From: Flavobacterium inviolabile
GTDB lineage: Bacteria > Bacteroidota > Bacteroidia > Flavobacteriales > Flavobacteriaceae
Assembly (NCBI RefSeq): GCF_013389455.1
Contig: NZ_CP058278.1
Location: 372,001-436,000 of the forward strand
Direction of reading: 5' to 3'
Length of the DNA stretch: 64,000 bases
The position numbers and the translations under genes were made by a program. Position 1 is the first letter of the stretch, and each line of letters begins with the position of its first letter. Positions 1-7,879 of the stretch are shown here, one piece after another. Below the pieces are notes generated by a model. That model made no database searches and had not been told where the DNA came from. It saw nothing but the letters and a program-made list of their open reading frames with translations.

Positions 1-892
1 AATCTGCTTTTTCCTTATCTCCCAGTTTGTCATAAATCTTAGACAGGTTGGAATGCATCGTCGACATTAACGCATTCCTCTGGAACTTATTGGCTATAGC
101 CAGCGCATAATTGTACTGTACTATCGCTTCCTGCATATTGTCCCTTGCCAGTTCAAGATTGCCCATATTAAATGACGCCTGCAGCTGTGCTTTATCGCAT
201 TGTGTTATTTCGGCAAGCCGCACCGCATTTTCAATATAAATGGCCGCCGAATCATATTGCTTTCCGGCGATAAAACAGGCTCCGATATTGGCATTAACCA
301 GCGAAAGGTTTCTTCTTTTGATGCGGTCATCCTTCATTTTGCTAAAAGCATAGGCACTTCGCCTGTAGTAAGCTTTTACCGAATCGGTGTTCTTTTTATT
401 CTGGCTGAGACAATCAGCCATATCACTAAAAATATAGCCTTCCTGCCGGAAACGATCATTGCTCGCTTCCATTTTGCCGGCCGCTTTCAGGGCTTTTCCA
501 AATTCTTCAAACGCTATATCAAAAAAACTGAGGGTTTCATAACATTGTCCTTTTAACCGGAAGGCTTCCGACAGTAATTCATTGTTCTTTATGCCCACAG
601 CGTTCTTTTCGGCTTTATTTGCAAATTCCAGCGCAATATCATATTGCCCCATCGTCAGGTAACTCTCCCCTATCACCAATGCGCTTTTAATCATTCCTTC
701 TTTATAGTCTATTTTTTCAGCATAGGTATAGCAGGTCTTGCCTTTCATCAGTACTTTGCCCGGTATACTGTCATGCATGTTCACCAAAGTGGTGAGCATA
801 CTGTCAATTTTCGCTTTCGAGTATTGTTGTGCTGTACATGTTATGGTTAATGACAATGCAAAAAAGCGGGCAAAGAAGATCTTCTTCATCAT
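1..892 (-). CDS. TPR-repeat signalling protein, partial (C-terminus off the window)
   Basis: The reading frame opens at a double ATG at 892 and stays open to the window edge. The N-terminus is a signal peptide (MMKKIFFARF start, Lys-rich, then a hydrophobic stretch ending near TCTAQ), followed by helical tetratricopeptide-type repeats with typical YxxAxxxxxxA spacing (for example EYNYALAIANK-like units). It starts 2 bp after the stop of the upstream TPR-HTH gene on the same strand, so the two are cotranscribed and look like tandem paralogues. By analogy with that neighbour it probably continues into a membrane segment and a LuxR-like DNA-binding domain, but this part is not visible. Substrate or signal unknown. 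Confidence 0.75.
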   Translation of the reverse strand, partial: MMKKIFFARFFALSLTITCTAQQYSKAKIDSMLTTLVNMHDSIPGKVLMKGKTCYTYAEKIDYKEGMIKSALVIGESYLTMGQYDIALEFANKAEKNAVGIKNNELLSEAFRLKGQCYETLSFFDIAFEEFGKALKAAGKMEASNDRFRQEGYIFSDMADCLSQNKKNTDSVKAYYRRSAYAFSKMKDDRIKRRNLSLVNANIGACFIAGKQYDSAAIYIENAVRLAEITQCDKAQLQASFNMGNLELARDNMQEAIVQYNYALAIANKFQRNALMSTMHSNLSKIYDKLGDKEKAD

Positions 893-893
893 A

Positions 894-2363
894 TTATAAT
901 CTTGAAATCCATTCATATAGCTCCTTATCTTGTGGTATGTTTAGTTTCTTTCGTATTCTGTATTTTTTCGATTCGACTGCCCGCAGCGTACTTTTGGTAT
1001 ATTCGGCAATCTCCGATGTTGTCAGATTCAGTTTTAGCATCGCGCAGAATTTTAGTTCATTGCCAATAATACCCGGGGATATTTCAATTATCCGCGGACA
1101 GAAATCGGGATATGTTTCTTTAAATTCAGAAAGAAACGCCGGATTTCCGGTAGCGACGAGCTGCAATAGTTTTTGGGTTCGGTTTCTGGAATGACTGCTT
1201 CCTTTTTTCAGTTGCCGGAGCAGTTCGCTTTGCCGTTGCAGGTAACGATTTATCGCTTCTTTTTCCTTTTGGGCTTTATGCCATTTCCTTCGGTACACTT
1301 TTGTATAGCGATACACCAGCACCATCAGCAAAAAGCTGATGCCAATAATTAAAAGTTGTTTTTCCAGTTTTAGCAGCGATTCACTGCATTCCTCTTCTAC
1401 AAAAAGATTGAGCGATGTATTTATAGCTTTTTTGTAAAGGCCGTTCAGGCTGTCGTTTAGTACGATATATTGCGCTCTGTAATAGCGGGAACTGTCCGGA
1501 AGGCGCTGTGCTTCGTATGTTTTAAAAAGGCTGTAATACAAATCCTTTTTATAGAAAATCCTTCCGTTCGCATTACTCAGCAATAAGGCTTTTAAAAACT
1601 GCTTTTTTGCGGCTTCAAAGTTCCCTTTGCAATAGGATAAGGTTCCCAGGGAATAGTCCTGCTCAATCGTTAAATAGTCCAGGTGAAGCCGCTGTGATGC
1701 CGCAATTGACTCGTCCAGATAAAAACGGGCTTTATCCAGCCGGTTTCCCCGAATATGAAAAGCAGCCCAGTTCAGATAGGCAAAGGCCATACAGCGCTTT
1801 TTATGAACATCAGTCACATCCATACTGCTAAAACTGGCATCGCTTTTCTGCAAATAATCAGCGACCAGATCTTTCGATCCGCCATTATCGTCATGGTTGA
1901 TCGCGATGTTGGCATAAATAAAGCCGAGGCTTCTGTATTTATTATTCTTGTCTTTGATTTTATTGGCAAAATAGAGCGCTTTATTTAAAAGGTTTTCTGC
2001 CTCTTTATAAAACCCCAGCCGTGCCAGGCTGATCCCTTTTAAGCGAAGTGCCTTGGACTTATAGTAACTATCGGAAGCCCGACAGTTTTTATCTGCCTTT
2101 ACTGCATAAAAAAGTGCCTCACCATCATCTTTACTCCTTCTATAGCTTTCACTAATAAAAAGACTGCCAACAACAATTCCTTTTTTATACCCTAATCCGG
2201 CAGACAGTGTAATTCCTTTTAACGCTTCACGGATAGCCAGTTCCGGTGTTTCTTCCCCAATACTTACCGCATGCCGCAACAGGCTGTCAATTTTATTTCT
2301 CTTGTTCTGAGAAATCCCACTTGTAAATACGAACAGCAGGATGAAAAGCTGCGTTCTTTTCAT
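894..2363 (-). CDS. TPR-membrane-LuxR-type HTH transcriptional regulator
   Basis: 489 residues. A signal peptide (residues 1-18, ending near SGISQ) leads into about 300 residues of tetratricopeptide repeats. A single membrane helix (about 338-356, LLIIGISFLLMVLVYRY) is followed by a basic coiled-coil linker and a C-terminal LuxR/GerE-like helix-turn-helix (about 425-489; LTTSEIAEYTKSTLRAVESK then YRIRKKL, the expected recognition and dimer helices). This is the common Bacteroidota one-component design: a periplasmic TPR sensor and a cytoplasmic DNA-binding tail. Targets are unknown. A small dyad (AGTCA-N5-TGACT, 2394-2408) lies upstream of the start and could be its own operator, but this is only a suggestion. 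Confidence 0.85.
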   Translation of the reverse strand: MKRTQLFILLFVFTSGISQNKRNKIDSLLRHAVSIGEETPELAIREALKGITLSAGLGYKKGIVVGSLFISESYRRSKDDGEALFYAVKADKNCRASDSYYKSKALRLKGISLARLGFYKEAENLLNKALYFANKIKDKNNKYRSLGFIYANIAINHDDNGGSKDLVADYLQKSDASFSSMDVTDVHKKRCMAFAYLNWAAFHIRGNRLDKARFYLDESIAASQRLHLDYLTIEQDYSLGTLSYCKGNFEAAKKQFLKALLLSNANGRIFYKKDLYYSLFKTYEAQRLPDSSRYYRAQYIVLNDSLNGLYKKAINTSLNLFVEEECSESLLKLEKQLLIIGISFLLMVLVYRYTKVYRRKWHKAQKEKEAINRYLQRQSELLRQLKKGSSHSRNRTQKLLQLVATGNPAFLSEFKETYPDFCPRIIEISPGIIGNELKFCAMLKLNLTTSEIAEYTKSTLRAVESKKYRIRKKLNIPQDKELYEWISRL

Positions 2364-2914
2364 AGCAATTAATATTTAATAGGTTTTTTTAGTAGTCACA
2401 ATATGACTGTTCAGGATTGCAGGCAATCCAGTAATCATACCGGCATTTAGGGAAGATGTCGATATATCATTTTTATTATACCTCTCGTTTGAAAACGGAA
2501 GCTATAAATGACAAAAAAAGGGAAGGGTAAAAAATATAGTTATTCTTCAGGATGTTCTCCATCCGGAATGAATAATTCAAATCTGTTTAACAACCATTAA
2601 AATGCACATTTGTTAAAAAGACCGCTATATTATTCTCAACTGTTCAAAAATAAATTATTTTATCTGTTTTCAAAATTTTATTCTTTAAAATTTTAAGAAA
2701 TAAAATACTGTTATCACAAAAAAAATACCATAGCAGATTTGAAAAATCGTTTTTTACCAAAAAATCACGCTTATTCCATACTATAGCTGCCTGGATAACT
2801 GGCAGATAGAGATTTATGTTGTTAAAAAATGCCAAGGGTGTCATACAGCATTATTCAATTCAACTGTTGTGATTTTTTCATTCAGGCAGATTATCAATTT
2901 TGTTTCGCCGGAAT
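2364..2914. other. AT-rich intergenic region, no supported gene
   Basis: About 550 bases between the TPR regulator start and the end of the small HTH-like gene. The only frame over 60 codons (2644-2844, minus) has a biased, AT-driven Phe/Ile/Asn/Lys composition, no recognisable domain and no promoter, so it is not called. A short inverted repeat AGTCA-N5-TGACT lies at 2394-2408 near the start of the regulator gene. No tRNA-like or strong terminator structure was seen. Confidence 0.5.
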
Positions 2915-3109
2915 TCAGGTTCCTTGTTCATCAAGCAGTTTCTTGATGGCCTTGTTGAGACCGTTATACTCTTTTCGCAATAAATCTGCGGTTATACTGT
3001 TGCGGTCACCCCGCAAACATTGCCGAATATAATAGCCTGTAAACCCATATTTTTCAACGAGTTTATTAATTACAAGCGTGTTATACTTGTTTTGCTTATT
3101 TTTTTCCAT
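2915..3109 (-). CDS. Small HTH-like protein (64 aa), Cro-like position
   Basis: The segment LVEKYGFTGYYIRQCLRGDR followed by a DLLRKEY helix looks like the small helix-turn-helix proteins common in Bacteroidota, where a YxRQxLxGDR recognition-type helix is followed by a short helix. ATG at 3109 is preferred over an upstream in-frame start at 3145 because a promoter box TATATTTG (minus strand, 3148-3155) would place transcription start near 3142, inside the longer version. It is divergent from a CI-like repressor, which is the classic Cro/CI arrangement. DNA binding is inferred and not certain. Confidence 0.6.
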   Translation of the reverse strand: MEKNKQNKYNTLVINKLVEKYGFTGYYIRQCLRGDRNSITADLLRKEYNGLNKAIKKLLDEQGT

Positions 3110-3232
3110 ATTTTTGTTTGTTGCTCCGTTTGTTTCGGAACACAAAACAAATATATAAACTTTATTCTAAAATTAAAACAATATTCTAAATATCCATGAA
3201 CATTGTTTATAATTTTAACACCTTTTTCAGTT
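3110..3232. promoter_or_regulatory. Divergent promoter/operator region of the repressor module
   Basis: The minus-strand -7 box TATATTTG is at 3148-3155, with a TTG at 3179-3181 (spacer 23). TATTCTAAA occurs twice in direct orientation (3163-3171 and 3182-3190, period 19 bp), covering the -33 element and spacer. An imperfect inverted repeat pairs AAAATTAAAACAAT (3169-3182) with ATTGTTTATAATTTT (3202-3216), next to the repressor start. Such repeats are what a dimeric CI-like repressor would bind to switch both genes. Binding itself is inferred. Confidence 0.5.
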
Positions 3233-3946
3233 ATGAAGCCAATAGAACGTGTCAAGGAAATAATCAAGTTTTACAACTTATCCATCAGTGCTTTTGAAAA
3301 AAGAACACAGATGTCAAACAACTCCATTCAGACTGCCATCAAAAGAGTCGCCAATTTGAAAGACGACACTTTAAACAACATTCTAAAAGCTTTCCCGGAT
3401 ATTTCTGCCGAATGGCTATTAACCGGAAAAGGGACCATGTTCCGAAAAGAAACACCTTATCAAAATACCAATCCGGATGATGTTGCCAGTGACAATCCAA
3501 CCGGTAACAGCGAGAGCAAAAAACAGTATTATGACGGAATGTTTATCCGAAATGCCGAATTGATTCCGCTGGTTCCGGAAGAGGCTTTCGCAAGAATAAA
3601 ATACCGCGGCATCATTTCCATGGATCATGAAATTGAGAAATACCACGTGCCTTTATTCAAGGGAGCGGAATTTCTGATCAGCATCAAAGGAAACGCCATG
3701 ATTCCCAAATATAGCAATGGTGATTTGGTAGCCTGTAAAAGAGTGCCTCTTGATTCTTTCCTGCAATGGAATAATGTATATGTGCTGAGCACCACGCAAG
3801 GTTCCCTGATTAGAAGAGTCCGCGAAGGCAAAGACGACAACCACATTCTTATTGTTTCTGAGAATCCGGAATTTGAACCGTTCCAACTAAACAAAAGTGA
3901 ACTAAACGCCATTGCCATAATTGTGGGTGTCATCCACAACGAATAA
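3233..3946 (+). CDS. CI/LexA-like repressor with inactive S24 peptidase domain
   Basis: 237 residues from ATG 3233 (a TTG at 3203 is in frame but less likely). An N-terminal helix-turn-helix (about 5-55; SISAFEKRTQMSNNSIQTAI) with the WLLTGKG end typical of Bacteroidota phage-type repressors is followed by a linker and an S24/LexA-fold domain (about 125-237). The nucleophile motif, normally G-[DN]-S-M-x-P, reads GNAMIPKYSNGD, so the serine is Ala155. The general-base lysine position reads LIRRV, arginine (about 194) rather than lysine. The fold and dimer interface are probably intact but self-cleavage should be impossible. That would make it a non-SOS-inducible repressor. Neighbours are chromosomal genes, so it may be a domesticated phage switch. 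Confidence 0.8.
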   Translation: MKPIERVKEIIKFYNLSISAFEKRTQMSNNSIQTAIKRVANLKDDTLNNILKAFPDISAEWLLTGKGTMFRKETPYQNTNPDDVASDNPTGNSESKKQYYDGMFIRNAELIPLVPEEAFARIKYRGIISMDHEIEKYHVPLFKGAEFLISIKGNAMIPKYSNGDLVACKRVPLDSFLQWNNVYVLSTTQGSLIRRVREGKDDNHILIVSENPEFEPFQLNKSELNAIAIIVGVIHNE

Positions 3947-4075
3947 TAAAAAGTCCAGATACCGGAAAGTATTTCCTAAAGTGTTATCCTGCAGATACTC
4001 ACTTTACCGCTATGCTATTCCCTTATTTTAGCAGTATTATACGAATTCCTGTCTGACCTATTAAAGCGCACTAAT

Positions 4076-4888
4076 ATGGAACCATCACACAAAATACGCG
4101 TCTGTGTAGCCGGCGCAACCGGCTGGGCCGCTTCCGAATTATCAAAAGGCATTGCCGCCACAACCGATCTTGAGTTGGTTGCTGCCGTGGCCCGGAAAAC
4201 CGCCGGAAAAAACCTGAATACGGTTCTGGGTTTTACATCCGAAAAAAATATCCCGATTTTCAGTACACTGGAAGAAGCCCTGCAAATCCCGTGTGACGTC
4301 CTGATCGATTATACCGCTCCGGAAATCGCCAGGCACCACATCCTCACCGCGCTTCACAAAGGAGTAGCTGTAGTGGTAGGCACTTCGGGTTTATCCGATG
4401 CCGATTATGACGAAATAGGCAGGCTCGCAACCGAAAAGCACCGACCGGTACTTGCCGTGGGCAATTTCGCAATCAGTGTTGTACTGCTAAACAAATTTGC
4501 AGAAATGGCCTCCCAATACATGCCGCACTGGGAAATTATCGATTATGCGAGCGATACCAAGGTTGATGCTCCAAGCGGAAGCGCCCTGGAACTTGCCAAT
4601 CGTTTATCGAAACAACAAGCGGTCATTACGATTCCTACCGAAACCGTACAGGGTGAAAAAGCAACCCGCGGAGCCAATATAGGCGGAACGCAGGTACACG
4701 CTGTCAGGCTGCCGGGTTATGTTATTTCCCTGGAAACCATTTTCGGAATGGAGAGTGAAAAGCTGATCCTGAAGCACGAAGCCGGCGACAGTGCCAAACC
4801 TTATGTAAAAGGCGCCTTGTTAGCCATCCGGAAGGTAAACACCTTTACCGGGTTAAAAAGAGGTCTTGACCAGGTTATGGATTTTTAA
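4076..4888 (+). CDS. 4-hydroxy-tetrahydrodipicolinate reductase-like protein (DapB family, atypical)
   Basis: 270 residues. The N-terminal dinucleotide-binding fold shows VAGATGWAASEL (11-22), then DYTAPE (79-83), VVGTSGL (100-106) and ANF-like GNFAISV (129-135), all DapB landmarks. The substrate signature KVDAPSGSALE (162-172) is present, and the C-terminus has the family's HEAGDS and KGALLAIR. However, the catalytic stretch that in E. coli is EAHHRHK reads DYASDTK here, so the lysine (Lys162) stays while both histidines are lost. Activity may be low or redirected to another imine or enoyl substrate. It is followed 24 bp downstream by an RhtA-type amino-acid exporter, so the pair may handle an amino-acid-like compound. 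I leave the symbol blank for this reason. Confidence 0.75.
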   Translation: MEPSHKIRVCVAGATGWAASELSKGIAATTDLELVAAVARKTAGKNLNTVLGFTSEKNIPIFSTLEEALQIPCDVLIDYTAPEIARHHILTALHKGVAVVVGTSGLSDADYDEIGRLATEKHRPVLAVGNFAISVVLLNKFAEMASQYMPHWEIIDYASDTKVDAPSGSALELANRLSKQQAVITIPTETVQGEKATRGANIGGTQVHAVRLPGYVISLETIFGMESEKLILKHEAGDSAKPYVKGALLAIRKVNTFTGLKRGLDQVMDF

Positions 4889-4912
4889 ATTTTAAACAGT
4901 CCCCAAAAAATA

Positions 4913-5761
4913 ATGTCATTCAAACAAAAGTTTTCCCTGCCGCCCATACCGGCAGTCTTATTATCCATGCTGAGCATACAGATGGGCGCTTCACTTGCGA
5001 AACAGTTATTTCCTTCTTTGGGAATTGGCGGTACCGCAACCTTACGCGTGGGTATCTCGGCTATATTGCTCTATTTGTTTTTTAAACCCAATTTCCGGAA
5101 GTTCAGCCGCCGGCAATGGCTGGCCGGCCTTGCCTATGGCGCCTGTCTGGGTGCTATGAATCTGGTGTTTTATTTTGCCATCAAGCGAATCCCGTTAGGT
5201 TTAGGCGTTACACTCGAATTTATCGGTCCGCTGGTACTTGCTCTGTTAGGTTCCCGAAAGATCAGCGATCTTTTATGGGTGGCATTAGCCGGTTTAGGGA
5301 TCTTCCTGATCGCCCCGCTTCATGGCAACCATATCGATTTATTCGGTATGTTTTTAGCGGTTCTGGCCGGAGCTTTCTGGGCGGGATATATTGTATTGGG
5401 CGGAAAAGTTTCAAAAATAATGGAAAAAGGAGAGGCGGTTACGATCGGTATGGTCTTCGCTACCCTGTTCATCATGCCGTTTGGCTTTTTTAGCGGCGAT
5501 TTGCTGGCTCTAAACGGACACCTACTCCTTCTGGGCACCGCCGTGTCTTTATTGACCAGCGCAATCCCCTTTACACTCGACATGGGTGCTTTAAAACATT
5601 TACCAGCCAAGACATTCAGTATCCTGATGAGCCTGCATCCGGCTTTTGCCGCTCTTTCCGGGTTGTTATTCCTAAAAGAGCAGTTAAGCCTGCTGCAATG
5701 CCTTTCCATTGGCTGTGTGATCACAGCAAGTATAGGCGCCACCCTTTTTTCAAAAAAGTAA
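4913..5761 (+). CDS. rhtA: RhtA-like threonine/homoserine exporter (EamA/DMT family)
   Basis: 282 residues with about ten hydrophobic helices in two EamA repeats. It matches E. coli RhtA along its length: SIQMGASLAKQLFP near the N-terminus, IPLGLGVTLEFIGPLVLAL in the middle, and LPAKTFSILMSLHPAFAALSG in the second half. RhtA exports threonine, homoserine and some other amino acids across the inner membrane. Here it is the second gene of a likely two-gene unit with a DapB-like reductase, so the physiological substrate may be a product or analogue from that enzyme. The family is certain; substrate is inference. Confidence 0.82.
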   Translation: MSFKQKFSLPPIPAVLLSMLSIQMGASLAKQLFPSLGIGGTATLRVGISAILLYLFFKPNFRKFSRRQWLAGLAYGACLGAMNLVFYFAIKRIPLGLGVTLEFIGPLVLALLGSRKISDLLWVALAGLGIFLIAPLHGNHIDLFGMFLAVLAGAFWAGYIVLGGKVSKIMEKGEAVTIGMVFATLFIMPFGFFSGDLLALNGHLLLLGTAVSLLTSAIPFTLDMGALKHLPAKTFSILMSLHPAFAALSGLLFLKEQLSLLQCLSIGCVITASIGATLFSKK

Positions 5762-5814
5762 CGATATTACGAATCACCATAACCGTATAAGAAGGTTATT
5801 ACCAATAATCAGAA

Positions 5815-5845
5815 AATAAAAAAGCCTCCCGATATGAGAGGCTTC
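5815..5845 (-). terminator. Terminator of tRNA-Asp copy 1
   Basis: Stem AAGCCTC/GAGGCTT followed by a T-run in the minus direction, directly after the tRNA. Confidence 0.75.
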
Positions 5846-5853
5846 CTTTTTAC

Positions 5854-5930
5854 TGGCGGTCTGGACGGGACTCGAACCCGCGACCCCATGCGTGACAGGC
5901 ATGTATTCTAACCAACTGAACTACCAAACC
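5854..5930 (-). tRNA. tRNA-Asp (GTC), copy 1
   Basis: Reads GGTTTGG at the 5' end (5930) pairing with CCAGACC, discriminator G, and an encoded CCA (5854-5856). The D-arm AGTTCAGTTGGTTAGA, anticodon loop CTGTCAC with GTC, and T-arm GGGTTCGAGTCCC are all intact. It carries its own promoter and terminator and is repeated about 360 bp away. Confidence 0.97.
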
Positions 5931-5948
5931 AGTGCTTTATTGCGAGTG

Positions 5949-5978
5949 CAAATGTAGAACTTTTTTATTCATTTGCAA
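5949..5978 (-). promoter_or_regulatory. Promoter of tRNA-Asp copy 1
   Basis: On the minus strand, TTG (5976-5978), a 19-bp spacer and TACATTTG (5949-5956) fit the Bacteroidota consensus TTG-N19-TAnnTTTG. Confidence 0.8.
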
Positions 5979-6176
5979 ACATTTTTCAGTAAAAAAAGTA
6001 AGTTTTTTGTTAAGCTTCTGACTGCCAATATTTCCGATATTCAGAAACATGTAAATCAAAAAAGCCCTCCGGATTCTGAACATTCAGAAACATTGGAAAG
6101 CTTTTCATTGGTCTAACTACTAAACCTGGTACTTACGTACCTAAACAACACAACTAATTTTAAATATTTTAAGAGG

Positions 6177-6206
6177 GCAAAAAAGCCTTTCTCTTCGAAA
6201 GGCTTC
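6177..6206 (-). terminator. Terminator of tRNA-Asp copy 2
   Basis: Stem AAGCCTTTC/GAAAGGCTT with a T-run in the minus direction. It separates the two tRNA units, so they are not one transcript. Confidence 0.75.
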
Positions 6207-6214
6207 CTCTTTAC

Positions 6215-6291
6215 TGGCGGTCTGGACGGGACTCGAACCCGCGACCCCATGCGTGACAGGCATGTATTCTAACCAACTGAACTACCAAACC
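6215..6291 (-). tRNA. tRNA-Asp (GTC), copy 2
   Basis: Identical by eye to copy 1 over the whole 77 bases including the encoded CCA. Both copies have the same distance to promoter and terminator, which points to a tandem duplication of a complete unit whose flanks then diverged. Confidence 0.97.
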
Positions 6292-6309
6292 AGTGCTTTA
6301 TTGCGGTTG

Positions 6310-6339
6310 CAAATATACAACCCTTTTCCATTTCTCCAA
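6310..6339 (-). promoter_or_regulatory. Promoter of tRNA-Asp copy 2
   Basis: Minus strand: TTG (6337-6339), 19-bp spacer, TATATTTG (6310-6317), the same architecture as copy 1. Confidence 0.8.
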
Positions 6340-6377
6340 ATGTTTTTATAAAAAAAATCCGTTTTTATTTTCCTTAA

Positions 6378-7304
6378 TCAGCCAAACTTTTGTTTTTCAG
6401 CCAAGTATGTCATTAAAATTTTTTCAAATTTTTCATCTACAGAAACAGGAACATACCTGATTTTATACAAAGCACAGGTGTTTGCCACTTTATCAAAGTA
6501 GTCCTGCACCAGCTTTTCATAGTCGTTTTTAATATTTTCCGCAAAAAGATTGACCTGTTCACCGGTTTCCATGTCAATAAATTTTCTCGGAGCGTTGTCA
6601 AAATCAAACTGAAATTCCGTTTTCCGGTCAATAACATGAAAAAGGACCACTTTATGTTTGTTGTGTTTGAGATGCTGCAAGGCTTTAAACAAGCGTTCGT
6701 CATCTTCTCCCTGAAACATATCGGTAAACAAAATCACCATGGAACGTCTGTGGATCTTTTCGGCTATCTGATGTAAAAAGGTAATGGTATCCGTATTTTT
6801 AGACTGCTGCGATGCCTGCAATACGTTTTCAAGCACATTGAGCAGCATCCGGTGATGGCGCTCGCTGCCTTTTTCGGGTGCATAGTATTCGTATGTATCG
6901 GAATAAACACTCAGTCCTACCGCATCCCTTTGCTTTTTAAGCAGGTTCATCAGTACCGCCGAGGCCAGCACGGAAAATCCTATTTTATTTTCATAGAAAA
7001 GCTGTCCGCCTGCCAGTTTCGGATAATGCATTGAGGAAGAGTTATCAATAATCAGATGGCATCTTAAATTGGTTTCTTCTTCAAAACGTTTGGTGTATAA
7101 CCGGTCGGTTTTTGCAAAAAGCTTCCAGTCGATGTGTTTGGTGCTTTCTCCGGTATTGTAAACCTTATGTTCGGCAAACTCGGCAGAAAAGCCATGAAAG
7201 GGACTTTTGTGCATTCCGGATATAAATCCTTCCACAATCTGGTTTGCCAGCAGTTCCAGATGCTGAAAACTGGATATTTTTGCTATTTGATCGTCAATCT
7301 TCAT
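6378..7304 (-). CDS. DUF58 / von Willebrand factor A-like protein
   Basis: 308 residues from ATG 7304 (MKIDDQIAKI). A longer frame reaches 7376 but would begin inside the thioredoxin terminator, so it is rejected. The DUF58 hallmark GESTKHIDWKLFAKTDRLY is followed by a MIDAS-type metal motif (IIDNSSSM) and a Rossmann-like VWA fold with a later VILFTDMF strand. In bacteria such proteins usually sit with MoxR ATPases and BatA/B proteins and act in envelope stress or chaperone-like assembly. No MoxR gene is in view, so the role here stays general. It is cytoplasmic, with no membrane segment. Confidence 0.85.
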   Translation of the reverse strand: MKIDDQIAKISSFQHLELLANQIVEGFISGMHKSPFHGFSAEFAEHKVYNTGESTKHIDWKLFAKTDRLYTKRFEEETNLRCHLIIDNSSSMHYPKLAGGQLFYENKIGFSVLASAVLMNLLKKQRDAVGLSVYSDTYEYYAPEKGSERHHRMLLNVLENVLQASQQSKNTDTITFLHQIAEKIHRRSMVILFTDMFQGEDDERLFKALQHLKHNKHKVVLFHVIDRKTEFQFDFDNAPRKFIDMETGEQVNLFAENIKNDYEKLVQDYFDKVANTCALYKIRYVPVSVDEKFEKILMTYLAEKQKFG

Positions 7305-7362
7305 AGTCTCAAAGATAATGAGATAATTTGATGATTTTAAAATTTTACAGGCCTTAAAATAT

Positions 7363-7390
7363 AAAAAGCCCGGCATAGCCGGGCTTTTTA
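7363..7390. terminator. Terminator after trxA
   Basis: Stem AAAAAGCCCGGC/GCCGGGCTTTTT with loop ATA, T-runs on both sides. It ends trxA on the minus strand and stands between trxA and the DUF58 gene. Confidence 0.8.
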
Positions 7391-7412
7391 TATTGATATA
7401 ATCGTATTCCGA

Positions 7413-7730
7413 TTATAGTAATGCGTCAATTGCATCGGTATATGTTTGCTTTGGAGCAACACCTACCTGACGTCCTACCACTTCTCCGTTTTGGAATACC
7501 AAAACAGTAGGAATGTTACGAACACCATATTTTGCAGCAAATTCCTGATTAGCATCTACATCAACTTTACCAATCACGGCTTTCCCAGCATATTCTTCAC
7601 TGATTTGATCAATGATAGGAGCTACCATTCTACAAGGACCACACCATGCTGCCCAAAAGTCAACCAAAACCGGTTTGTCTGATTTCAATACTACCTCATC
7701 GAAAGTAGCATCTGTTATTGCTTGTGCCAT
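7413..7730 (-). CDS. trxA: Thioredoxin
   Basis: 105 residues, the normal length. The active site WAAWCGPCRM has the redox pair CGPC. The KPVLVDFWA strand before it and the cis-proline RNIPTVLVF motif after it are conserved. It is a cytosolic disulfide reductase serving ribonucleotide reductase, methionine sulfoxide reductases and peroxiredoxins. It is a single-gene unit, with its own -7 box (TATTTTTG, minus strand, 7756-7763) and a strong terminator. Confidence 0.97.
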   Translation of the reverse strand: MAQAITDATFDEVVLKSDKPVLVDFWAAWCGPCRMVAPIIDQISEEYAGKAVIGKVDVDANQEFAAKYGVRNIPTVLVFQNGEVVGRQVGVAPKQTYTDAIDALL

Positions 7731-7755
7731 TTTATTTTCTTTTATAATTATGATA

Positions 7756-7763
7756 CAAAAATA
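7756..7763 (-). promoter_or_regulatory. trxA -7 promoter box
   Basis: TATTTTTG on the minus strand, 26 bases upstream of the trxA start. No convincing TTG at -33. Confidence 0.55.
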
Positions 7764-7879
7764 GACTTTTATTTTAATTATTGAAGTGTCTTGAAATCAG
7801 TTTTGATTATGCCTCAATTGTTAAAATTGATTTATGTTCTTTTTAACATTTCGCAATCAAATTACTAATTATCAACGCC

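Noticed and set aside
2644..2844. 66-codon minus-strand frame in the AT-rich gap
   Set aside because: Composition follows local AT bias, with no domain, promoter or conserved-looking motif.
3110..3145. Longer N-terminus for the small HTH-like protein
   Set aside because: The promoter box at 3148-3155 would start transcription inside it.
2364..4075. Prophage or island around the repressor
   Set aside because: Only a two-gene switch is present; no integrase, attachment repeats or structural genes, and flanks are ordinary chromosome.
5762..6377. tRNA-Asp as an integration (attachment) site
   Set aside because: The second copy is a full tRNA with promoter and terminator, and nothing mobile lies between.
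7305..7376. Longer start for the DUF58 protein
   Set aside because: It would lie in the thioredoxin terminator, and the added residues are not family-like.
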